Below are positions 55,995 through 64,000 of a DNA stretch of 64,000 bases, one piece after another. Numbering within the stretch: the first letter of the stretch is position 1; every line of letters starts with the position of its first letter. The notes below the pieces were generated by a model. The model saw nothing but the letters and a program-made list of their open reading frames with translations, was not told the origin of the DNA and did no database searches. Source of the stretch: Virgibacillus aidingensis (lineage in GTDB: Bacteria > Bacillota > Bacilli > Bacillales > Amphibacillaceae); NCBI RefSeq assembly GCF_010994035.1, contig NZ_WIXN01000014.1, positions 41,064-105,063 on the forward strand, in the 5' to 3' direction. The position numbers and the translations under genes are program-made.

Positions 55995-56096
55995 AATAAT
56001 TCTTATGTTCCCCCTATTAATATTTAAAAATATATCTCAACGGAGCATCCGCCAAGCTGGACGGCTATGTATAATCCGTCCTATTTGCTCTATATT

Positions 56097-56318
56097 TTAA
56101 TTTTCACTTTTAGTTGATCCGCCTATTTTCCAAGAGGCTAAACTTATGATCCCGCCAACTACAATAAATATAATGTCCATAACAATTTCAAATCCCTGAA
56201 ACGCATCAATATAATTTACCAAAAACCAACTTTTTCCACCATTAGTCAAATGATTGATTAATCCGCCTACTCCCTGTATAACGAAAAGTAGACCAAGTCC
56301 ACTGATAATTTCTTTCAT
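56097..56318 (-). CDS. Small membrane protein of the GAP/TetR module, copy 2
   Basis: A 73-residue homologue of the protein at 35316-35537, sharing the core GVGGLINHLTNGGKSWFLVNYID; the C-terminal tails differ. GAGGTG lies before ATG 56318. It follows the GAP gene by 24 bp. Confidence 0.8.
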   Translation of the reverse strand: MKEIISGLGLLFVIQGVGGLINHLTNGGKSWFLVNYIDAFQGFEIVMDIIFIVVGGIISLASWKIGGSTKSEN

Positions 56319-56342
56319 GATGAACACCTCATTAATAATTTT

Positions 56343-57056
56343 TTAATTTAATATGCCTCTAAGACCGATGTTGAAAAAAACCGCACCTACTACTCCTATC
56401 GCTACCAAGAGTGAGGAAATCGGAGCTTCATTTAATTTTGATCTAATTTTATTTAGAAATTGTTGCAGTCTCTCTTTAAACATAATATTAACCCCTAACA
56501 AAAGAAGAGAAGGAAGCACCATTACAAGATTGTAGCCAATTATAATAAAGATAGAAGAGGAAGGCTCAATTGTAAGGTGATTCATTAACAAAATTGAATA
56601 AAAGTAAGGCAAAGCAGTTACAAATTCAATTAGAAAAACAATGATACCTAACATGATCATCCCTTTCATCGTTGTTTTTTGGGGTATAAATGAAATTAAA
56701 CGTTTTTTTGTATTATCATTTGGTTTACAGAAGCTAATTAGAGCCATAACTGCTCCAAAAAGGAGATAAAACCAATTGATAAAGTCAAATTCAGATAATT
56801 TTCCGATTCCTTTCAATAGTGAATCTCCACCAAAGTATAGGAATAAGCCCACTACGAAGTAGCCAAACTGCGTAATAAACAAAAAAACAAGCAAGCGAGA
56901 AGATAATTGATTAGGCTGTGTCAATAATAAATAAGCTGTTACAGCAAGTACACCAGGACTTAATATATCAATTAATGCGCAAATAGAAATAATTAGCAAA
57001 GCTATCGATGTGTCTATTGATGAAGAAGGCATCAATGCTTCAATACTTTCGATCAA
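56343..57056 (-). CDS. GAP-family membrane protein, copy 2
   Basis: A 237-residue homologue of 35560-36273, same length, same TTG start (AAGGAGGG upstream) and the same conserved segments (DILSPGVLAVTAYLLLTQPN, FVTALPYFYSILLMNHL, VGAVFFNIGLRGILN). It is divergent from TetR copy 2. Confidence 0.8.
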   Translation of the reverse strand: MIESIEALMPSSSIDTSIALLIISICALIDILSPGVLAVTAYLLLTQPNQLSSRLLVFLFITQFGYFVVGLFLYFGGDSLLKGIGKLSEFDFINWFYLLFGAVMALISFCKPNDNTKKRLISFIPQKTTMKGMIMLGIIVFLIEFVTALPYFYSILLMNHLTIEPSSSIFIIIGYNLVMVLPSLLLLGVNIMFKERLQQFLNKIRSKLNEAPISSLLVAIGVVGAVFFNIGLRGILN

Positions 57057-57093
57057 ATATAGAGTCCCTCCTTTTTATATGTTATAATTTAAA

Positions 57094-57132
57094 TAACACA
57101 GTGTGTTAAAGCTATAATAACACACTGTGTTA
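57094..57132. promoter_or_regulatory. Paired TetR operators, copy 2
   Basis: TAACACAGTGTGTTA (57094-57108) and TAACACACTGTGTTA (57118-57132) are perfect 15-bp palindromes. Their centres are 24 bp apart, as in copies 1 and 3. Confidence 0.9.
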
Positions 57133-57152
57133 ATAAAGGGAAGTGATTTTTT

Positions 57153-57758
57153 ATGCCAAGGATTGTTAATCATGAAAAAAAGAGGAAGTCAATTGCTGAG
57201 GCCGCTTGGAGTATTATTAAGAAAGAGGGAATCGAAAAAGCATCTATAAGAAGAGTTGCTATTGAAGCAGGCATGTCTGCTGGAGCGTTAAGACATTATT
57301 TTTCAACTAAGGATGAAATGTTATTATTTATCATGGATTATTATCTGGAAGAAGGGAAAAAACGTTCTCAAAGTAAAAGTTGGTCAGACAATCCATTGCA
57401 GGCGGTTGCGGAAGTTTTATTAGAGCTCATACCAATTGATGAAGAAAAGAAAATCGAAACGAGTGTTTGGTGGATCCTTGCACTTCAGTCACTTACAAGT
57501 GATACTTTAAAAGAAAAAAAAGATGAAATGACTAACGGTATGTATGAATTAGCAAGTTCAATGATCGAGATATTAGTTCTACAAGGGATTTTATCTGATT
57601 CAACTAATGTAAAATTAGAAAAGAGTAGGCTAGCGGTATTAATTGATGGATTGTCCATTCATGCTCTGTTAAGACCTGATGTCTACTCTCCAGATAAGGT
57701 GAAGGAAGTAATCCGTTATCATTTAGAAACACTCTGCAATGAAAGTCAATTGAGTTAG
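57153..57758 (+). CDS. TetR-family regulator of the GAP module, copy 2
   Basis: A 201-residue TetR repressor, closely related to 36371-36964 over its whole length (HTH AAWSIIKKEGIEKASIRRVA, then EIGMSAG-like ALRHYFSTKDEMLL). GGAAGTG lies upstream of the ATG, which is 20 bases after the second operator. Confidence 0.88.
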   Translation: MPRIVNHEKKRKSIAEAAWSIIKKEGIEKASIRRVAIEAGMSAGALRHYFSTKDEMLLFIMDYYLEEGKKRSQSKSWSDNPLQAVAEVLLELIPIDEEKKIETSVWWILALQSLTSDTLKEKKDEMTNGMYELASSMIEILVLQGILSDSTNVKLEKSRLAVLIDGLSIHALLRPDVYSPDKVKEVIRYHLETLCNESQLS

Positions 57759-58314
57759 TTGATCATGTATCAATTTTATTCAACGGGTTAGTAGATTTAG
57801 TTTTTAGAAGTTTTTCACTTAAAAAGTGCTTAATAATATTTTATATTGTTTAAGCAATTTTATAGGTTTGAAATAAGAGTATTCTTTACCGTTTGGAGAC
57901 AAGTAAACATCTATACAAAATGTAATTAAAAGGCGATTAACTATTTGGGTCAATCGCCTTTGTGAATATTTCTTTATAATTTTAAAATCATATTAAATTA
58001 TAAAGTCTTGTTCTCTACTTTACTTCAAGCTCCTAACCAGTGCATCCATACTACCCCAAGTTAGCGTAATGCCTTTCAGCAATCCCATGTCCAAAAAGCT
58101 TGAAGAGAATCTGCTGAAACAAATACAGAATGACTGCCCAAACCAATGAATGCCATCGGGTAGTATTCTCGCTTTTAGATGATAAGTAGTCCCTAAAGAC
58201 TTCTGACGGTATTCTTATCAAAACCACATTCAGGACAACGTTATGGTTGGTTGATTGCTTCCACTTACGATTTTCCCTAACTGGAACAGATCCCTTATCT
58301 GTGTTTTCGCGATA
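57759..58314. other. Gap with a hairpin and a transposase-like remnant
   Basis: AAGGCGATT..AATCGCCTT (57930-57960) is a 9-bp hairpin, a possible terminator of the TetR gene. On the minus strand near 58180-58250 a fragment reads CPECGFDKNTVRSL, like the zinc ribbon of an IS transposase. No intact gene. Confidence 0.4.
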
Positions 58315-59067
58315 TTACCATTCTAGTAAGCTCAAAAAATGACTGATGTGGTCGGAAACCTCCTTAGGATGGGTCAAAGTGATGATGTGATTAGCACCAG
58401 GTATACGCACAAAGTTAATATTGGGAATTTCCTTATATAATTGTGCGATTTTAAAGAGATCTTCTGAGTCCTTCTCTCCTATGATAAAAAGTGTCTTTGT
58501 TTTAATTTCTCCCAATCTTTCCATCGCTGAATTGGAGGAAGCAGTTTTGAATGTTTTCCAATCAAAAGTCTTTTGAATATTATGTATCATCATTTCACGT
58601 AATAAATCGTATACTTTTCCGAAAGAAACGCTCCAGGAAGGCTCGTTTAATGTTATATTAATCATTTTCTCGACATCTGGTGCAGCTTTAGAAACTCGGC
58701 TCTCTAATTCCGCATGCTCGGAAGAAAATTTAAACCCCGACAGTCCTGGAGCGACCAATACCAGTTGAGACACTCTTTTTGGATAGGTCAGAGTAAAATC
58801 AGTTGCAATTTGTCCCCCCAGGGAATGTCCAACGAGGGCACCTTTCTTAATTTTAAGATGATCCAAGAGTTTTCTAAGATCCTCAACATAATCAATGGGT
58901 TCATTAGGAACGGGTGACTTCCCTGCACCCCGGACATCAAGAGTGATTACTTTGAACGACTTTGAAAGATGTGGGGTGATGAATTCCCAGTCACGTGAAT
59001 CCATAGCTCCACTATGAAGTAGTATAACCGGCTTTCCACTTCCTTTAATTTCGTAATGAAGATCCAT
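58315..59067 (-). CDS. Alpha/beta hydrolase
   Basis: A 250-residue cytosolic hydrolase. The oxyanion region is LLHSGAMDSRDW, the nucleophile elbow is VGHSLGGQ, acid Asp is in IIGEKDSED and the base His is in GANHIITL. AAAGGAG precedes the ATG. The substrate is unknown; esterase and lactonase are equally possible. It stands alone among mobile remnants. Confidence 0.88.
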   Translation of the reverse strand: MDLHYEIKGSGKPVILLHSGAMDSRDWEFITPHLSKSFKVITLDVRGAGKSPVPNEPIDYVEDLRKLLDHLKIKKGALVGHSLGGQIATDFTLTYPKRVSQLVLVAPGLSGFKFSSEHAELESRVSKAAPDVEKMINITLNEPSWSVSFGKVYDLLREMMIHNIQKTFDWKTFKTASSNSAMERLGEIKTKTLFIIGEKDSEDLFKIAQLYKEIPNINFVRIPGANHIITLTHPKEVSDHISHFLSLLEW

Positions 59068-59324
59068 CTATTTCAATCTCCTTTCCATGAAAAAAGTAGG
59101 CACTGCCCATGACTATCTTCGTTTCATTCTATGATTCCTTCCCTTATCCCCCAAACTGTTAATAAACCATTTATTAAACTTATTCGATTATAAAAAAAGT
59201 TTAATGTACCTTACAAATGATTTAATTTCTCAAAAAGGTCCTATTTCACCACTTTGATAATGTCCATCCGCTTTAATGTTCCTATAAGTGATTTCAAGAA
59301 CCTAAACATCCCCCCTTATTTATT

Positions 59325-59363
59325 TCACACACTGCGATAAAATTATAATAGCACAGTGTATTA
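59325..59363. promoter_or_regulatory. Paired TetR operators, copy 3
   Basis: TCACACACTGCGATA (59325-59339) and TAGCACAGTGTATTA (59349-59363), centres again 24 bp apart, in front of a broken TetR gene. The divergent side now leads to the hydrolase gene rather than a GAP gene. Confidence 0.75.
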
Positions 59364-59385
59364 AATAAAAGCAAGAGTGATTTGA

Positions 59386-59655
59386 GTGCAGAAAATAGTT
59401 GATCATGATCACAAAAGAAAAATGATCGTTGAAACAGCTTGGAAAATTATTGAAACGGAAGGTATTGAAAAAGCATCTATCCGAAGAATTGCATCTGAAG
59501 TCGGAATGTCTACCAGAGCACTTAGGCATTATTTCTCAAACAAGATGAATTACTATTATTTATTATGGAATATTTTCTTGCTCATGAGAAAGAACGGTCG
59601 GAGAATACTGCACGGCGATATCTTCCGTGCTATTTTTGTTAAAGAACAAAATTAA
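59386..59655 (+). pseudogene. Truncated TetR regulator of the GAP module, copy 3
   Basis: From a GTG start the first about 50 residues match the other two regulators (ETAWKIIETEGIEKASIRRIA, then VGMSTRALRHYFS). A lost base in the KDEM motif shifts the frame. Soon after, at about 59605, the sequence joins GCACGG..CCGTGC hairpin DNA also found at 40000-40030. Confidence 0.85.
59610..59636 (+). terminator. Hairpin shared with the element block
   Basis: GCACGG pairs with CCGTGC, followed by TATTTTTG. About 45 bp around it closely match 40002-40045, which suggests an element end or recombination point. Confidence 0.6.
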
Positions 59656-59730
59656 AATCAAGAAAATAATTTATTGAAAGGGGGAATGATAGCTCTTTTT
59701 CTACTCAAATCTTAAAAGTCAAAATAGACT

Positions 59731-60051
59731 GTGAGAGTCCACATATTAGCTGAAAAACTGGAAGTCTCAAGAACCTACCTTTCAAAAATGTTGACCAAAT
59801 TAGTAAAGGCTGGTTTAATCCATTCTATATCAGGCGCTAGCGGTGGATACATGCTGAAACGCAACCAGAATGAAATATCCTTTTTAGATGTAATCCATGC
59901 AATTGAAGGTAGGGCATCTATATTCGAATGCAGTTTTAATCATGGAAGCGAATGCTTGATTCAGCAAGTAATCTTAGATGCGGAACAACAAATGGAGCAA
60001 CTACTAAAGAACAAAAAAATCATTGATCTTGTTAAAAAACTTAACAACTAG
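59731..60051 (+). pseudogene. N-terminally truncated Rrf2 regulator
   Basis: About 106 codons similar to the Rrf2 protein at 46363 (SRTYLSKMLTKLVKAGLIHS, SGASGGYMLKR, ECSFNHGSEC). The first about 30 residues with the first HTH helix are missing; the frame begins at a GTG without a ribosome site. Confidence 0.75.
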
Positions 60052-60622
60052 TTGTGACTAGATAAAAACCATTTCTCGGTTGGAGGAGGGCCTGTGCATA
60101 TCCTTATTTAATTGAAAGCGAAGGAACATCCAGCACACTCGTTTGGGAAAGTATTTCTTAAGAATGTCGAAACTGCTCTAACAGCCCTTGAGGAAAGAAA
60201 ATAAGTTGAAAATGTAGCGGGCTTGAAGCGTAATTGTGTTTTTTTTATCAAAACCGAAACATAAATGCTTTTCAGTTCTTATAGGATCTATATCTCACTA
60301 CTTGTCCATCATAACACGTAAAATTCCAAGATTTATGTATCTTTACTTTCACGAATTTCATTAATAAAGAAATCACCTTCCACTTTAGGATATAGGAACC
60401 TGTTGTTGAATCACATTCAGGTTCCTATCATTTTTGGGGTGAAATCTATCTCCCAGCGAAAACATCAAATATCTTCGGCAACAGCAATAAGGTCAATCCT
60501 CACCTAACTATCGACTCCTAGACAAAATGCTTGTTAAAGTTTTCCTTGTGTCATATTAATTCAATTAAATTCATTTCCAAAAAACAAAACCATATTGGGG
60601 AGCATCACAAATTCATATAAGA
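60052..60622. other. Gap downstream of the resistance operon
   Basis: No intact gene. ATAGGAACCTG pairs with CAGGTTCCTAT at 60392-60428, followed by CATTTTTGG, a likely terminator. Small coding-like scraps (60110-60200) have no recognisable family. Confidence 0.5.
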
Positions 60623-61267
60623 TCAGGGTTTAATGATATTCTTAAGTACGTCAACATCCAAGCTAAGAATTGCATCAATATTATCTAAGATAACTTCGTT
60701 TTCTAAGTCCCACCATTTTATTTTTAGTAATTCTTTTATTTTCGATTCAGAGAATCGTTTCTTTATTTCCTTAGCAGGATTTCCTCCAACAATCGTGTAA
60801 GGTTCTACGTCTTTTGTAACGATGGACTTGGCTCCAATAATCGCTCCATCCCCGACATTTACTCCTGGCATAATTGTAGCGTCTAGTCCAATCCAGACAT
60901 CATTGCCTATAACAGTATCTCCTTTTAAAGGTAGCATATCCAATGTAGGTGTATACTTTTCCCACCCGTTTCCGAAGATATTAAATGGGTAAGTGGAACC
61001 ATCCATGCGATGATTAGCTCCGTTCATTATAAAAGTGACCCCAGGACCGATTGAACAAAATTTTCCGATGATCAATCGATCTCCTATAACTTCATAATGA
61101 TATAAAACCTGATCCTCAAAAAGTTCTCCATTCTTGCTATCATAATAAGTGTACTCGCCAACTATAATATTCGGCTTTGTTAATGATGGTCTAATAAACT
61201 GAAGGTTTTTATTTTCATCTATTGGATATATTCTATTCGGGCTAGGACCTTTTATTTTTTCTGACAT
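60623..61267 (-). CDS. vat: Streptogramin A O-acetyltransferase (Vat type)
   Basis: A 214-residue hexapeptide-repeat (left-handed beta-helix) acetyltransferase. The Vat-specific start [10 protein letters not shown].. [12 protein letters not shown] is present. The catalytic-type His86 lies in NGANHRMDG, and the hexapeptide coils run [32 protein letters not shown] before the acetyl-CoA-binding [13 protein letters not shown]. It acetylates the hydroxyl of group A streptogramins (virginiamycin M, dalfopristin). ATG 61267 has GGAGTG eight bases upstream. It is the third gene of the operon, 17 bases after vgb. The general xenobiotic acetyltransferase group is the alternative, but the operon context argues for Vat. 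Confidence 0.88.
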   Translation of the reverse strand: MSEKIKGPSPNRIYPIDENKNLQFIRPSLTKPNIIVGEYTYYDSKNGELFEDQVLYHYEVIGDRLIIGKFCSIGPGVTFIMNGANHRMDGSTYPFNIFGNGWEKYTPTLDMLPLKGDTVIGNDVWIGLDATIMPGVNVGDGAIIGAKSIVTKDVEPYTIVGGNPAKEIKKRFSESKIKELLKIKWWDLENEVILDNIDAILSLDVDVLKNIIKP

Positions 61268-61284
61268 ATACAATACACTCCTTT

Positions 61285-62172
61285 TTATGAGTTATGTCTA
61301 ATACGGCCTATTTTATTACACTCTAATGCAAACCAGATATCCCCATTTGGGTCACATGCGATACCGTGTGGTTCTGCTGATGATGTTGGAATTTCATACT
61401 CATTAATTTTCCCATCAATAGCAGAAATTTGACCAATTTTATTTGCTCCCCATTCAGTAAACCACATTTCACCATTCTTTCCCGCAGTAATAGCGTGTGG
61501 ACGTGAATTTGGAGTTGGAATATCATATTCTCTAATCTCACCATCAGTAGTAATTCGACCTATTTTATTTCCCATAATTTCTACAAACCAGATTGCACCA
61601 TCGTTGCCATTAGTAATACCTACTGGAGCTACTGCTTGTGTTGGTAGGGGATATTCAGTTATTTTTCCTTTATCCGTAATTCTTCCAATTGAATTATTTT
61701 GGTTCTCTGTGAACCAAAGTGCGTTATCCAAACCTAATGTAATAAATGTAGGATAAGACCCCTTATTTGGTAGGTCATATTCATATATAGTACTATCAGC
61801 CGTCAACTTTCCTATCCGGTTTCCATTCATCTGAGTAAACCATATTTCACCATTTGGACCTTCAGTTATTCCATAAGGACCAGAATCAGGCTGTGGCAAT
61901 GGATATTCTGTAAAATCACCTGTTATTGTCATTTTTCCTATTTTATTGGCTCCATTCTCTGTAAACCATATATCACCACGGGAAGAAACAGTTAAGCACA
62001 TTACTTTAGCGTTAGGGGTTGGAACTGTATACTCTCTTATTCTGCCATTTTGATCTATACAGCTGATTTTATTTGCTTTATGTTGAGTAAACCATACATT
62101 TCCGTCTTTTGCTGAAGCTATCCCATAAGGTCCAGAGTTAGTTCTTGCAATCATATATTCTGCTATATTCAT
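61285..62172 (-). CDS. vgb: Streptogramin B lyase (virginiamycin B lyase)
   Basis: A 295-residue seven-bladed beta-propeller; each blade carries the motif WFTE/Q..NKIG. The catalytic residues of Vgb are expected at [15 protein letters not shown] and EPHGIA, and all three blocks are present (two His and one Glu). The enzyme opens the depsipeptide ring of group B streptogramins by an Mg-dependent elimination. Length is within a few residues of staphylococcal Vgb. It begins 12 bases after the ABC-F gene and precedes vat, which fits a single transcript. Confidence 0.92.
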   Translation of the reverse strand: MNIAEYMIARTNSGPYGIASAKDGNVWFTQHKANKISCIDQNGRIREYTVPTPNAKVMCLTVSSRGDIWFTENGANKIGKMTITGDFTEYPLPQPDSGPYGITEGPNGEIWFTQMNGNRIGKLTADSTIYEYDLPNKGSYPTFITLGLDNALWFTENQNNSIGRITDKGKITEYPLPTQAVAPVGITNGNDGAIWFVEIMGNKIGRITTDGEIREYDIPTPNSRPHAITAGKNGEMWFTEWGANKIGQISAIDGKINEYEIPTSSAEPHGIACDPNGDIWFALECNKIGRIRHNS

Positions 62173-62184
62173 ACTAAATTTCCT

Positions 62185-63759
62185 CTATATTTTTAATCGA
62201 TTTCTTAAATTATTACGTTTATTAATCAACATTTGGAATTCTTGTTCTAGTTTTCCTGAAGACTTACTATTTAGTTCACTAATGATTTGAGTCAGTTTGA
62301 CTTCAACTTTTAGGAGTTCATCTTTAATATAATCATGTTCTGTCTTCTGGTTCCTTTCTTTAAATTCTTTATAACTTCCAGTGAACTCTGTAACCTTTTG
62401 CTGAGAAATTTCAATAATTTTAGTTGCAATATTATCAACGAAACGGCTATCATGTGAAACAAAGATGACTGTCCCTTCATAGTTCATTAATAACCTTTCT
62501 AGTGCCTCAACAGTTTCAATATCTAAATAGTTTGTTGGTTCATCCATTACTAATACATTCATATCACTCAAGAATACTTTTGCAAAAGCTACTTTTACCC
62601 TTTCCCCACCACTTAATACTTCAATAGACTTATATACATCTTCACCAAAAAAATGTAACCGAGCAAGTACTGTACGGACAATATCTTCTGGATAAGGAGA
62701 GGTGGATTTTACATTTTCTAATATAGTTTTCTTGTTTTCTAAAATATCAATCTTTTGACTAAAGTACCCGATTTTTACTGCTGGCGATATGGATACTTTT
62801 GGTACTCTTAATAAAATCTGTTTCAACAATGTTGTTTTTCCAGACCCATTATTACCAATAATTGCAACCTTTTCACCACCTTTTATAACAAATGAAGCAT
62901 CTCTCCAAAGCACATGATCTTCAAAGTTTACAGATAAGTTTTTAACACGAACTACATTTCGTCCTAGAATTTGTTCCCCATTCGGCAAATTCATTTTTAT
63001 TGCTGGCAGTTCTTTTGGTTTTTTAACATTTTCCAATTTTTCTACACGTGTTTCCAGAGCCTTAATGTTTTGATGCATTTTCTTTTGTTTAGTCGCATAC
63101 TCCATTTTATATAAGCGAGATTCAGATGTACCCATTCGCTTTGAAGGTGGCTTAATCATTTTTTTAGCATTTTGCTCTTTTAGTTTTGTAGCACGTTCCA
63201 ATTGTCGTTTCTTCGTTATAAACTTTTCATATTCATCTTTTTGTTTTCGCCGGAGTAATTCCTTTTGCTCCACATAATTTGTATAGTTACCGATAAATTC
63301 CTTAATGTTCCCTTCTTCTATTTCCCAAATTTTTGTGCAAATTTGATCTAAAAAATAACGATTGTGTGAAACAAGGACAATTGTTCCACGATATCGAATG
63401 AAATGTTTCTCAAGTTCTTCTATACTACGGGCATCAAGGTTTGTTGTTGGTTCGTCTGCAAATAAAATTTCTGCCTTAGTAGCCAATGCTTTGTCAATAT
63501 AACACTTTGTTATTTCACCACCACTTTTAAAGGTATCCATCTTTTGCAATTGAGGTAAATAATAGCGGCTTACAGTTGTCATAACTTCTCCTTTATCTGC
63601 TTCGATTTCACCAGACAATATGGACAATAATGTTGTTTTTCCACTTCCATTACGACCAACTACACCAATTCTATCCATATTATGAATATATAATTGGTCA
63701 ATATCTAAAAGTTTACGGTCTTTTATTGTTAATTCAATATTCTTAGCTTCAAGAATCAT
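62185..63759 (-). CDS. vga: Antibiotic-resistance ABC-F protein (Vga/VmlR type)
   Basis: A 524-residue ABC-F protein with two ATPase domains. The first has VGRNGSGKTT and ILFADEPTTNLD, with the signature region altered to FKSGGEITKC. The second has GNNGSGKTT, LSGGERVKVAFAK and VLVMDEPTNYLD. The interdomain linker (about residues 195-250, rich in Lys/Arg, containing KPPSKRMGTSESRLYK) matches the Vga/VmlR class, which dislodges streptogramin A, lincosamide and pleuromutilin from ribosomes. ATG 63759 is used because GGGAGG lies nine bases upstream; the open frame begins eight codons earlier without a site. A terminator-attenuator lies upstream. Confidence 0.88.
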   Translation of the reverse strand: MILEAKNIELTIKDRKLLDIDQLYIHNMDRIGVVGRNGSGKTTLLSILSGEIEADKGEVMTTVSRYYLPQLQKMDTFKSGGEITKCYIDKALATKAEILFADEPTTNLDARSIEELEKHFIRYRGTIVLVSHNRYFLDQICTKIWEIEEGNIKEFIGNYTNYVEQKELLRRKQKDEYEKFITKKRQLERATKLKEQNAKKMIKPPSKRMGTSESRLYKMEYATKQKKMHQNIKALETRVEKLENVKKPKELPAIKMNLPNGEQILGRNVVRVKNLSVNFEDHVLWRDASFVIKGGEKVAIIGNNGSGKTTLLKQILLRVPKVSISPAVKIGYFSQKIDILENKKTILENVKSTSPYPEDIVRTVLARLHFFGEDVYKSIEVLSGGERVKVAFAKVFLSDMNVLVMDEPTNYLDIETVEALERLLMNYEGTVIFVSHDSRFVDNIATKIIEISQQKVTEFTGSYKEFKERNQKTEHDYIKDELLKVEVKLTQIISELNSKSSGKLEQEFQMLINKRNNLRNRLKI

Positions 63760-63860
63760 TACTTGAGCCCTCCCTTCATACATAACAAATAATGTACTTC
63801 ATACACTTTTTTATTAAGGCAAACAATTCTTATACTTACTCTCAATTTTTACTTAAGAAA

Positions 63861-63893
63861 ACAAAAAACCTCCTATCATTTCTGAATAGGAGG
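63861..63893 (-). terminator. Attenuator upstream of the vga-type gene
   Basis: On the minus strand CCTCCTAT pairs with ATAGGAGG around loop TCAGAAATG, followed by TTTTTTGTTTTC. It lies about 100 bases before the vga-type start, so it must be bypassed for expression. VmlR-type genes are known to be controlled this way. Confidence 0.75.
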
Positions 63894-63929
63894 CACATAA
63901 TTAATCGCAAAAAGAAAACACTTAAACAA
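63876..63929 (-). CDS. Candidate attenuation leader peptide, 17 aa
   Basis: A TTG-initiated frame reads MFKCFLFAINYVPPIQK and stops at a TGA in the loop/3' arm junction of the attenuator. The CCT CCT AT of the Pro-Pro-Ile codons is the 5' arm of the stem. A purine run AAGGGGAG lies 13 bases upstream, slightly far for a ribosome site. A stalled or translating ribosome would prevent hairpin formation. The assignment is an inference from geometry. Confidence 0.4.
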   Translation of the reverse strand: MFKCFLFAINYVPPIQK

Positions 63930-63942
63930 TTAATTTGATATG

Positions 63943-63997
63943 CTCCCCTTAAGGTAGACAGATTAAAAATAAAAATCTGTTTCTATCTTAGGGGGAG
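63943..63997. repeat. Inverted repeat at the window end
   Basis: CTCCCCTTAAGGTAGACAG pairs imperfectly with CTGTTTCTATCTTAGGGGGAG, with AGATT/AATCT inside. It is either a hairpin upstream of the resistance leader or an IS end facing out of the window. Confidence 0.55.
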
Positions 63998-64000
63998 TTT

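Noticed and set aside
1..64000. tRNA or rRNA genes
   Set aside because: No cloverleaf with CCA end or rRNA-like conserved sequence was noticed on reading; a covariance-model scan was not possible here.

Overview
The window looks like a chromosome segment of a low-to-moderate GC, endospore-forming Bacillaceae, most like the Oceanobacillus/Virgibacillus group. This is an inference from gene content. The grounds are strong Shine-Dalgarno sites with frequent TTG/GTG starts, Bacillus-type regulators (an FNR site at about -41.5, PhoP-like direct repeats, Zur boxes), a YfmR-type ABC-F ATPase, a ResA-like thioredoxin, CtaB, a yxdJKLM-yxeA-type module and the wreck of a Ger(x)C germination gene. No rRNA, tRNA or CRISPR array was seen.

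Bases 1-28.3 kb are mostly intact host-type genes. They are a CoA-disulfide-reductase-like flavoprotein (5' end outside the window), a block of thirteen 52-bp tandem repeats, YfmR-like ABC-F, a ResA-like protein, a P1 (DmpA-type) peptidase, an FNR-controlled copper nitrite reductase lipoprotein, CtaB, two small hydrophilic proteins, and a large catalase that lacks the usual VGNN active-site segment. A patch of dead genes follows (acetyltransferase, isochorismatase-like and GerC remnants). Then come a complete ugpCAEB-ugpQ glycerol-3-phosphate/glycerophosphodiester operon behind PhoP-like boxes, a tRNA-dihydrouridine synthase, and a Bce/Yxd-type peptide-sensing and detoxification module (response regulator, kinase, ABC ATPase, permease, YxeA).

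From about 28.5 kb to the end the DNA is accessory and heavily rearranged. It holds a decayed arsenic operon cut by an ISLre2 remnant, a methyltransferase with a promoter-terminator leader, an internally deleted IS3 element that keeps both ends, and IS21 debris. Two intact copies of an uncharacterised module (TetR regulator, GAP-family membrane protein, about 75-residue membrane protein) are followed by a third, broken regulator with the same paired operator. A large serine recombinase sits with SHOCT-like, HTH and sigma-like genes typical of integrative elements. The SHOCT/HTH/sigma block recurs 14 kb further on with a 350-bp deletion, bracketing a cargo of FMN reductase, VanZ-like protein, thioredoxin-reductase-like enzyme, Rrf2 regulator and a zinc-uptake locus.

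The zinc locus (ZinT-like lipoprotein, ZnuA, ZnuC, ZnuB) has Zur boxes. Its binding protein carries two copies of a His/Trp-rich domain of about 90 residues in place of the usual His-rich loop, and a third copy is fused in front of the ZinT domain.

The right end (60.6-63.8 kb) is a compact streptogramin-resistance operon: a Vga-type ABC-F, a Vgb lyase and a Vat acetyltransferase, behind a terminator-attenuator with a candidate leader peptide. Together these three would cover both streptogramin A and B. At 43.0 kb an orphan short ORF beginning MTVSMRLR closely resembles macrolide-arrest leader peptides, although no erm, mef or msr gene follows it. Single-base frameshifts are common in the accessory half and nearly absent from the core half.
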